Origin: UBA3064 sp023258775
GTDB taxonomy: Bacteria; Pseudomonadota; Gammaproteobacteria; Burkholderiales; Burkholderiaceae_E
Assembly: GCA_044355655.1 (NCBI GenBank)
Contig: JBIKXS010000069.1
Span: forward strand, 1-8,001
Reading direction: 5' to 3'
Length of the DNA stretch: 8,001 bases
Part shown: one piece after another, positions 1 to 5,487 of the stretch
Position numbering within the stretch: the stretch's first letter is position 1
How the letters are laid out: the number at the start of each line of letters is the position of its first letter
The notes under the pieces: model-generated
Seen by the model: the letters and a program-made list of their open reading frames with translations, nothing else
What the model was told of the DNA's origin: nothing
Database searches by the model: none
Program-made: the position numbers and the translations under genes

Positions 1-100
1 GCCAGTACAAACGATTTCTGGCGACCTTCCTAAGCCCTTGATTTCTAAGCACTCTAGGACCGAAAATCCCCAAAATCACGCCCGAGGTGTCGAACTCCCG
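1..100 (+). mobile_element. Left arm of inverted repeat, probable IS end
   Basis: These bases are an exact reverse complement of 7884-7983, with no mismatch by eye. The match ends sharply after position 100 and continues off the window on the left. One inner boundary with unrelated flanks is what an IS terminus looks like, so I read this as the inner end of an IS lying mostly to the left. Two short frames run in from outside and stop inside the repeat, at 31-33 (TAA) and 39-41 (TGA); either could be a transposase C-terminus, but I recognise neither and cannot name the IS family. A long terminal inverted repeat of one larger element is the alternative. The repeat itself is certain, the IS reading less so. 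Confidence 0.7.
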
Positions 101-684
101 TGGCCGAGCGTTGCTGATCTTGGAACGGTATCGACGCAATCATCCGAAACGGTCAACTGCGAGGCCGAATTACCCTTTTCGATCTCCTTCTTCAAAAGAG
201 CAAGCCCTTTATCGCGCTCTTGTTGAGCTGACTTTGTCGGAGGGAATGTTTGGCTGGTCCAGGCAACAAGCTGCCACGATGTCGCCCTTCGTTGATTGCC
301 ATCCTGAGCAACTTCGTCAGGAAAACGCTGAAGTTTGCGCAAGTCCTCCTGCAAGTTGAAGCCGAGCGCATATTTCCGAATGGTCTTGAGCTCAAAGGCC
401 AAGGCTTGCTTGCCATAGACGAGCACCGCATCAAGCTTTTTGTGGGCGCCGCGCCCAGAGGTTTGCTTTTTCAAAGGGAACTCGAGGAAAGCTCCAAACC
501 CGCGCTTGTGCGCTACGGCCAACACATAGGGTCTGATAGCCGACTCGAAGGCTGCCTCACTGCGTCCCAGGAAGTGATCAGCGAGCATGCCCGCGACCAC
601 GCCATCACAAATCGCCTTCGCTGCCATTGGTTCAGGCTTGATTCCGAAGCGGTGGTGTACGGCAGGCAAGCGTTTCATTTTCAT
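76..684 (-). CDS. Hypothetical protein with PD-(D/E)XK nuclease-like motif, 3' end altered by the repeat
   Basis: I do not recognise a named family. The 202-residue protein carries an acidic and basic pattern seen in PD-(D/E)XK nuclease folds: Glu68 (FLEFP), then Asp85 (KKLDAVLVY), then Glu98-x-Lys100 (AFELK). No membrane segment or signal peptide is visible. I chose ATG 684 because a strong Shine-Dalgarno (GGGGAAG, 691-697) sits six bases upstream; a longer version from 732 would overlap the flippase gene without that site. The gene starts 13 bases after the flippase stop, so the two are probably co-transcribed. The last six residues (SSTPRA) and the stop lie inside the left repeat, so the native C-terminus was probably lost or replaced. 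Nuclease activity is inference only; a link to glycan synthesis is not evident. Confidence 0.6.
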   Translation of the reverse strand: MKMKRLPAVHHRFGIKPEPMAAKAICDGVVAGMLADHFLGRSEAAFESAIRPYVLAVAHKRGFGAFLEFPLKKQTSGRGAHKKLDAVLVYGKQALAFELKTIRKYALGFNLQEDLRKLQRFPDEVAQDGNQRRATSWQLVAWTSQTFPPTKSAQQERDKGLALLKKEIEKGNSASQLTVSDDCVDTVPRSATLGHGSSTPRA

Positions 685-697
685 GTCATGCTTCCCC

Positions 698-1681
698 TTA
701 GCTTGGTGCCGAGCACTGTTGTTTATTGGCAAGAGCGGCTTTGGTCATCGCCACAACGCCAATACCAACGGCAAGCCATAACGTGAGACCCCGGCTGACG
801 AGCGATGCGGTTATGGCATCCGTCTGTCCAACGCCTGCAGCCGACAGAAGCAACACGATAGCGGCTTCTGTCGCCCCCAGCCCACCAGGGATGAACGACG
901 CAGCGCCGGCCAGGATGCTCAGGCAATAAATCGCGACGACGGTGGTGGCCGTTAATTCATAGCCAAGCGCATGAACAATCAAGTAAAGTGAGGCGCCCTG
1001 AGCCATCCAGGCCATAAGGCTCAAAGGTGCAGCCACGGCGACTCGCCGACCCGACAATAGAAAACGAACGGTAGCAACCAGATTTGCCGCATGACCAGCA
1101 ACTGAGCTTCCTGGGGCTCGCCTTCCAATCAAGCTGAGCAGACGCGAGCGGAGCAGCAAAGTGACGATAACGATGCAGGCGATTGCAGCAAACATCCACA
1201 GCCGCTGTTCCGGGAACATCGATACCGCCATCGACGCCAGAGCCCCCACTGCGACCAAATCCAGAAGCCGCTCCGAGACAAAGGCACCGATACTGTGCGG
1301 ATAGCTGACGCCATAAGGATGGAGATAAACGGATCGGATCGTTTCTCCAGCCTTGCCCGGGGTGAGTGTTAGCGCAAATGCCGCCAGGTAGATTTCGAGG
1401 TTACGAAGGATCGGAACCTTGTGTCCCAGAGCAACGATGAAATGATGCCAGCGGGCAAACCGAAGGAGATAGCTCAGGAGGGAGAGCACCACCACCTGCA
1501 CCCAAAGCAAACCGGGTAGCGCCGAGACCGCAGCACCAAACGCCTCCCAGTCCGCCAGGGTCGCCATGCCGACGTACATCACCACCGTCACTACGATGGC
1601 CAAGGATATCGATCGAACCGGAATCCGGCTCGCGGTAGATTGGCTTATTGCCTTAGCATCGGCCGTCCGTGATTCATCCAT
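698..1681 (-). CDS. UPF0104 / LPG-synthase-TM-type membrane protein, flippase-like
   Basis: This 327-residue polytopic protein has about eight hydrophobic segments and the motifs of the lysylphosphatidylglycerol synthase transmembrane family (PF03706, UPF0104): LRFARWHHF near residue 75, TPGKAGE near 107-113, SERLLD, and PGGLGATEA in the C-terminal half. Family members lack one fixed job; many sit in lipid-linked sugar loci and are suspected of lipid translocation or of assisting membrane glycosyltransferases. Here it is the third gene of the leftward operon, which suggests a role in handling polyprenyl-P-Araf at the inner membrane. ATG 1681 shares its first base with the last base of the DUF212 stop (TGATG), indicating translational coupling; the in-frame TTG at 1684 is a less likely start. 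Family call is strong, function is inference. Confidence 0.85.
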   Translation of the reverse strand: MDESRTADAKAISQSTASRIPVRSISLAIVVTVVMYVGMATLADWEAFGAAVSALPGLLWVQVVVLSLLSYLLRFARWHHFIVALGHKVPILRNLEIYLAAFALTLTPGKAGETIRSVYLHPYGVSYPHSIGAFVSERLLDLVAVGALASMAVSMFPEQRLWMFAAIACIVIVTLLLRSRLLSLIGRRAPGSSVAGHAANLVATVRFLLSGRRVAVAAPLSLMAWMAQGASLYLIVHALGYELTATTVVAIYCLSILAGAASFIPGGLGATEAAIVLLLSAAGVGQTDAITASLVSRGLTLWLAVGIGVVAMTKAALANKQQCSAPS

Positions 1682-2097
1682 CAAGCCAACATTACGTTCA
1701 CTGCGGCGGCAACCGCGATACCCACGGCGATGCCGACGGCAATTTCCAATCGGGTGTGGCCCATGCGTTCGCGCAGTGTCTGATGGTCAGATGCCCCGGC
1801 TGTCAACTTGTTGATGGCTACCGCATGCTTGCCCACCTGCCGGCGCAGGCTATTGGCATCCAGCATCACAATAAACGCCAGCGTAATGGCCACACCGAAA
1901 GCCGGGTGTCCGATACCCTCCTTGAGGGCAATGAGCGCAGCCATGCTACTGACGATCGCGCTGTGGTTGCTGGGTAAACCACCGTAGCCGATGAGGCCGA
2001 ACGCGAGCTGCTCGGCCTTGATGCTATTGATGATGAATTTTGAGACTCCGGCAACGAGCCAAGCCAGAAATGGGGTCACGGCGTAAGACAAATCCAT
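1681..2097 (-). CDS. Divergent PAP2 family (DUF212) phosphatase, probable polyprenyl-P-ribose-5-phosphate phosphatase
   Basis: The 138-residue membrane protein matches the divergent PAP2 family (PF02681/DUF212). It shows GGLPSNHSA at residues 39-47, a long hydrophobic helix ending at Asp80, the SLRRQVGKHA stretch at 83-92 with conserved Arg and Lys, and a GHTRLEIAVG motif near 114-123 before a final membrane helix. The likely role is removal of the 5-phosphate from polyprenyl-P-ribose-5-phosphate, the step assigned to the Rv3807c phosphatase in mycobacteria. I chose ATG 2097 because it lies two bases after the UbiA stop and follows an AGGGGTG ribosome site inside the end of the UbiA gene; an upstream in-frame ATG at 2145 would only extend into UbiA coding sequence. 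Tight packing on both sides makes it a clear operon member. Confidence 0.87.
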   Translation of the reverse strand: MDLSYAVTPFLAWLVAGVSKFIINSIKAEQLAFGLIGYGGLPSNHSAIVSSMAALIALKEGIGHPAFGVAITLAFIVMLDANSLRRQVGKHAVAINKLTAGASDHQTLRERMGHTRLEIAVGIAVGIAVAAAVNVMLA

Positions 2098-2099
2098 GA

Positions 2100-2984
2100 T
2101 CACCCCTGCACCGGCCAAAGTGCCCAGCCGCAGGCAGCCACCCACAGCACCACGGTAAGCGACAGCTGCCAGTCAGCCAGTAGTGCATCGGTTGGCGATT
2201 CGCCGCCATCAAGGGCCTCCACCACGAACCAGTAGCGGAACAGGCCGAACAGGACCAATGGAACCGTGATGACCAACTCGGGCTTGGCAGACATCACGAA
2301 CATGCTGTAGAACAGCAGCGCCCCGGTTGCCGACATCTCAGCATAGCGATCCACCAGCGAAACGGAGTACTTCTCCAGCACCTTGCGGCCTTCGGTACCA
2401 CTTTGGCTGAGCTCCTGGCGGCGTTTAACAGCGGCTAGGTACAAAGCCAGGCATAGTGTCGTGATGAACATCCATGAGGACACGGGTACGTCCAGTGCCA
2501 TGGCACCGGCGTAGACGCGCAGGACAAAACCGATGGCAATCGTGAAGATGTCGACCACTGGCTGATGCTTGAGCACGAAGGTGTAGGCCAGGTTCAGCAC
2601 CAGATAGGCCGCTATAACCATCACCACCTTTGGTGCAACGAACCAGCCCCACACCAGCACGGCGTAGAGGGCTGCGAGCAAGATCAGCGCAGCAGGTACC
2701 GAGACGATCCCGGCCGCCAGGGGTCGGGTCTCGGACTTCTTGGGGTGACGACGGTCACGCTCGATGTCGTGCATGTCGTTGATGATGTAGGTCGCCGACG
2801 AGGCGACGCAGAACAGCAGCACGGCTAAAAGGGCATGACTGACCGCACCAGCATCCAAAAACGCCCTAGAAAACACCAGCGGCGCCAGAACAAAACCGTT
2901 CTTGACCCACTGCTTTGGCCGCATCAGCTTGATTAAGCCCAGCATCTGAGCTAGAGGCGAGCGCGAGCTTACGATATTATGCAT
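2100..2984 (-). CDS. UbiA-family polyprenyl-phosphate phosphoribosyltransferase (DPPR synthase-like)
   Basis: The 294-residue, multi-helix membrane protein is a UbiA-superfamily prenyltransferase of the Rv3806c (decaprenyl-phosphate 5-phosphoribosyltransferase) subgroup. Diagnostic features are MRPKQWVKN at 21-29, the first Asp-rich motif NDMHDIERDRRHPKK at 69-83 followed by Arg87-Pro88, and AAVKRRQEL at 184-192. These are the substrate and metal-binding parts of the subgroup. The predicted reaction transfers ribose-5-phosphate from 5-phosphoribosyl diphosphate to a polyprenyl phosphate at the cytoplasmic face, the committed step to lipid-linked Araf. It is the first gene of the leftward operon, divergent from GtrA. 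The start is uncertain: ATG 2984 has only a weak GAG upstream, and ATG 2945 (13 residues shorter) also precedes all motifs. Azorhizobium NoeC belongs to the same general group. Confidence 0.9.
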   Translation of the reverse strand: MHNIVSSRSPLAQMLGLIKLMRPKQWVKNGFVLAPLVFSRAFLDAGAVSHALLAVLLFCVASSATYIINDMHDIERDRRHPKKSETRPLAAGIVSVPAALILLAALYAVLVWGWFVAPKVVMVIAAYLVLNLAYTFVLKHQPVVDIFTIAIGFVLRVYAGAMALDVPVSSWMFITTLCLALYLAAVKRRQELSQSGTEGRKVLEKYSVSLVDRYAEMSATGALLFYSMFVMSAKPELVITVPLVLFGLFRYWFVVEALDGGESPTDALLADWQLSLTVVLWVAACGWALWPVQG

Positions 2985-3012
2985 TATTTTTGAGACTCGG
3001 TGATATCATTGA
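2985..3012. promoter_or_regulatory. Divergent intergenic region between the two operons
   Basis: Only 28 AT-rich bases separate the ATG of the leftward UbiA gene from the ATG of the rightward GtrA gene. Two full promoters with leaders cannot fit, so their elements must overlap each other or the coding starts, unless UbiA really begins at 2945. A TATTAT (2975-2980) and a TATCAT (3004-3009) could be -10 hexamers, but I see no well-spaced -35 for either, so I name no promoter. No clear operator palindrome is visible. Confidence 0.4.
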
Positions 3013-3426
3013 ATGTTCGTCTCGTCTAAGCTGGCGATTAACTATGCCATTTTCGCACTAATCGCAACTGCAGCAAACATTGGCGCTCAGGATCTTGTCA
3101 TCCGTACCTACAGCGGCGCCTTCGACATCCTAGCCTCGGTCATCGTAGGCACAGGCGTCGGCCTTGTGGTCAAGTACATCCTCGACAAGCGCTACATCTT
3201 CCGCTTCCGGGCGCGCAGCGTCGCCCACGACACTCAGACTTTCGCCCTCTATACCGTCATGGGCCTGGTCACGACCGTGATTTTCTGGGGCTTCGAGTTT
3301 GCCTTCCATCACATCTTCGAGACCAAGGAAATGCGCTACCTCGGCGGCGTGATTGGTCTTGCGATCGGCTACCTGACCAAGTACAACCTCGACAAGCGTT
3401 ACGTCTTCCGCACGGAGGCCGTATGA
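3013..3426 (+). CDS. GtrA family membrane protein (Rv3789-like position)
   Basis: The 137-residue protein has four hydrophobic segments and the GtrA-like (PF04138) signature. The motif KYxLDKRYxF occurs twice, at 54-63 and 123-132, each after a membrane helix, showing the two-fold internal repeat of the family. GtrA proteins are linked to transfer of polyprenyl-linked sugars across the inner membrane. The M. tuberculosis homologue Rv3789, next to dprE1, was first proposed as a flippase for decaprenyl-P-arabinose and later as an organiser of the arabinosyltransferase AftA. Here it opens the rightward operon in the same position. ATG 3013 has a weak ribosome site (CGGTGA); its stop overlaps the next start as ATGA at 3423-3426, so translation of the oxidase is probably coupled. 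Confidence 0.88.
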   Translation: MFVSSKLAINYAIFALIATAANIGAQDLVIRTYSGAFDILASVIVGTGVGLVVKYILDKRYIFRFRARSVAHDTQTFALYTVMGLVTTVIFWGFEFAFHHIFETKEMRYLGGVIGLAIGYLTKYNLDKRYVFRTEAV

Positions 3427-4724
3427 AGACGGTTACTTCCTGGGGACGCTTGAGCGCCGATCCTCATCATGTCGTCGGTCTGAATGATCCCTCTAGGGTT
3501 AAGGCTCTGGTTTGCCATGGGGCTAACTCGGGTGTGGCCCATGGCATGGGACGCAGCTATGGTGACGTCTGCCTGAATTCGGAAGGTACGCTCTGGTTCA
3601 CGACCGGGCTCGACCATTTCATTGCTTTCGACGACAGCACCGGCCGTTTGGTGTGTGAGGCTGGCGTGTTGCTACGGGACATTCAGCGACTGCTCATCCC
3701 TCGCGGCTGGATTCTGCCCGTGACGCCAGGGACTCAACTGGTGACCGTTGGAGGGGCGATCGCCAACGATGTGCACGGCAAAAACCATCACGTGCTGGGC
3801 TCTTTCGGCGATCACGTTCAGAACCTCACTTTCGTTCGGACCGATGGCGAGATCATCCAGTGCGGACCACATGAGCGACCTGATTGGTTCGCCGCCACGG
3901 TGGGAGGATTGGGCCTGACGGGTGTGATCACCCAAGCTGAGATCCAGTTGCGCCGTGTCTCCGGCCCTTGGCTGGACACGGAGACCGTGCCCTATGCCAA
4001 CCTGGACGAGTTCTTCCGGCTCGCGGACGATTCCGAGGCCGATTGGGAACACACGGTGTCCTGGATTGACTGCATTACGGGGGGCGGCGGGCGCGGCTTG
4101 TTCATGCGCGGCAACCCCACCAACGTCGGAGATCGCCAGGCACCCCAAGGGCGTAAGCTGACCATGCCGATGGTGCCACCCGTTTCCTTGGTCAATCGGC
4201 TGTCGCTGCGCCCCTTCAACGTGGCCTACTACCACCTCAAGAAGTGGCAGGCAGGGCGGGCCATCACGCACTACGAGCCGTTTTTCTACCCGTTGGACAA
4301 CCTGCTCGAGTGGAACCGGATGTACGGTCCGAAGGGCTTCTTCCAGTACCAGAGTGTGGTTCCACGCGAAGTTGGGCAAGACGCGGTTCAGGCCATGCTC
4401 AAAGAAATCGCTCGATCGGGAGATGGTTCGTTTCTCGCCGTCCTGAAGACTTTTGGCAACCGCCAGCCGGTGGGGATGCTGAGCTTCCCACAGCCAGGGG
4501 TGACACTTGCACTGGACTTTCCGAATCATGGGGATCGCACGCGCAAGCTTTTCGAGCGCCTTGATGCCATCGTGCGTGAAGCTATGGGGCGCCTCTATCC
4601 GGCCAAGGATGCACGAATGCCCAGAGAGCTCTTTGAAGCAGGCTATCCGCGCCTTGCTGAATTCATGAAATACAGAGACCCGGGGATTAGCTCCGGTCTC
4701 TCACGCCGTTTGATGGGAAGCTGA
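3423..4724 (+). CDS. dprE1: DprE1-like FAD-dependent polyprenyl-phosphoribose 2'-oxidase
   Basis: This 433-residue protein (M. tuberculosis DprE1 is 461) has an N-terminal FAD-binding domain and a C-terminal D-arabinono-lactone-oxidase-like domain. Visible marks are GRSYGD with Tyr46 (mycobacterial Tyr60 position), NDVHGKNHH with His118 (His132 position), LSFPQPG before VTLALDFP at 360-367, and YPAKDAR with Lys395 (Lys418 position). It should oxidise the C2' hydroxyl of polyprenyl-P-ribose to the 2'-keto intermediate, paired with the reductase encoded immediately downstream. The residue aligned with mycobacterial Cys387, the covalent target of benzothiazinones, is Ala363 (codon GCA, 4509-4511). 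ATG 3423 overlaps the GtrA stop. The symbol is given by homology; the lipid carrier here may be undecaprenyl rather than decaprenyl phosphate. Confidence 0.93.
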   Translation: MKTVTSWGRLSADPHHVVGLNDPSRVKALVCHGANSGVAHGMGRSYGDVCLNSEGTLWFTTGLDHFIAFDDSTGRLVCEAGVLLRDIQRLLIPRGWILPVTPGTQLVTVGGAIANDVHGKNHHVLGSFGDHVQNLTFVRTDGEIIQCGPHERPDWFAATVGGLGLTGVITQAEIQLRRVSGPWLDTETVPYANLDEFFRLADDSEADWEHTVSWIDCITGGGGRGLFMRGNPTNVGDRQAPQGRKLTMPMVPPVSLVNRLSLRPFNVAYYHLKKWQAGRAITHYEPFFYPLDNLLEWNRMYGPKGFFQYQSVVPREVGQDAVQAMLKEIARSGDGSFLAVLKTFGNRQPVGMLSFPQPGVTLALDFPNHGDRTRKLFERLDAIVREAMGRLYPAKDARMPRELFEAGYPRLAEFMKYRDPGISSGLSRRLMGS

Positions 4725-5477
4725 ATGAACAACAAGAAAAAAGTCGTCATTGTTGGCGCTACTTCAGCGATCGCCGAGCACTGCGCCAGGCTATGGCTGG
4801 CAAAGCAGCCGGCCAACCTGACTCTGGTGGGCCGCGATACCCGGCGCATCGATCGGGTTGCAACTGACCTCAAGGTCCGTAGCCCGAAATCCGAGATTCG
4901 GGTTGTCCAGGCTGAGTTTCTGGACCCTGAAGCCATAAACGCCACGGTTCGGGATATCGTCAAATCGGGGCGCGTCGATATCGTCCTGATTGCGCATGGA
5001 TCGCTGTCCGAGCAGACCGAGTGCCAAAACGACCTTCAGTCTTGCCGCGACGCACTGGAGATCAACGGGGTCTCTCCTGTCCTCTATGCCGAAGCCTTTG
5101 CCAAAGAGGTGGAAAAAGCCAACCACGGCACCATTGCCCTGATTGGCTCAGTGGCAGGTGATCGGGGTCGTAAGTCCAACTACGTGTATGGAGCAGCCAA
5201 AGGCCTAGTGACGAGCTACGCCCAAGGCTTGCAGCACCGTTTTGCGGGTAGCGGGGTCAAGGTGGTGCTAATCAAGCCTGGCCCAACTGATACCCCGATG
5301 ACGGCTCACCTCAAGGGCAAGGGTGCCAAGCTCGCGCCTGTTGAGGGTGTGGCAAAACAGATTGTTGAGGGCGTGGAAGCTGGCAAGCCGGTTATCTACG
5401 CGCCTGGGAAGTGGTGGTTAATTATGATGGTTATTCGACATCTACCTGCTTCCGTTTTTAACAAAATCGATATTTAA
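4725..5477 (+). CDS. dprE2: DprE2-like SDR, polyprenyl-P-2-keto-ribose reductase
   Basis: The 250-residue protein (about the size of mycobacterial DprE2) is a short-chain dehydrogenase/reductase. It has the nucleotide-binding glycine-rich turn VGATSAIAE at 10-18, a catalytic Ser142 in IGSVAG, and the YxxxK pair Tyr155-Lys159 in YGAAK. It should reduce the keto intermediate made by DprE1 to polyprenyl-P-D-arabinofuranose with a nicotinamide cofactor. The ATG follows the oxidase TGA with no gap, with GGGAAG as ribosome site. The C-terminal 20 or so residues (WWLIMMVIRHLP onward) are hydrophobic then basic, as in membrane-associated members. Base composition turns AT-rich from about 5410, before the stop, so the gene's tail resembles the next gene rather than its own body. 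Confidence 0.92.
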   Translation: MNNKKKVVIVGATSAIAEHCARLWLAKQPANLTLVGRDTRRIDRVATDLKVRSPKSEIRVVQAEFLDPEAINATVRDIVKSGRVDIVLIAHGSLSEQTECQNDLQSCRDALEINGVSPVLYAEAFAKEVEKANHGTIALIGSVAGDRGRKSNYVYGAAKGLVTSYAQGLQHRFAGSGVKVVLIKPGPTDTPMTAHLKGKGAKLAPVEGVAKQIVEGVEAGKPVIYAPGKWWLIMMVIRHLPASVFNKIDI

Positions 5478-5487
5478 GGCGGCTTCG

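Noticed and set aside
250..786. Plus-strand open frame of 178 codons
   Set aside because: It is antisense to the nuclease-like gene and the end of the flippase gene, which have ribosome sites and coherent operon spacing; the plus frame has neither.
1682..1684. TTG as start of the flippase-like gene
   Set aside because: The next codon is ATG (1681) overlapping the upstream stop as TGATG, a standard coupled start.
2098..2145. Longer N-terminus for the DUF212 protein from ATG 2145
   Set aside because: The extension lies inside the UbiA gene, has no family similarity, and ATG 2097 has a clear ribosome site.
3672..4529. Minus-strand open frame of 285 codons
   Set aside because: It lies wholly opposite dprE1, whose family motifs are unambiguous, and it is rich in His, Pro and Arg with no domain; it is a GC-driven shadow frame.
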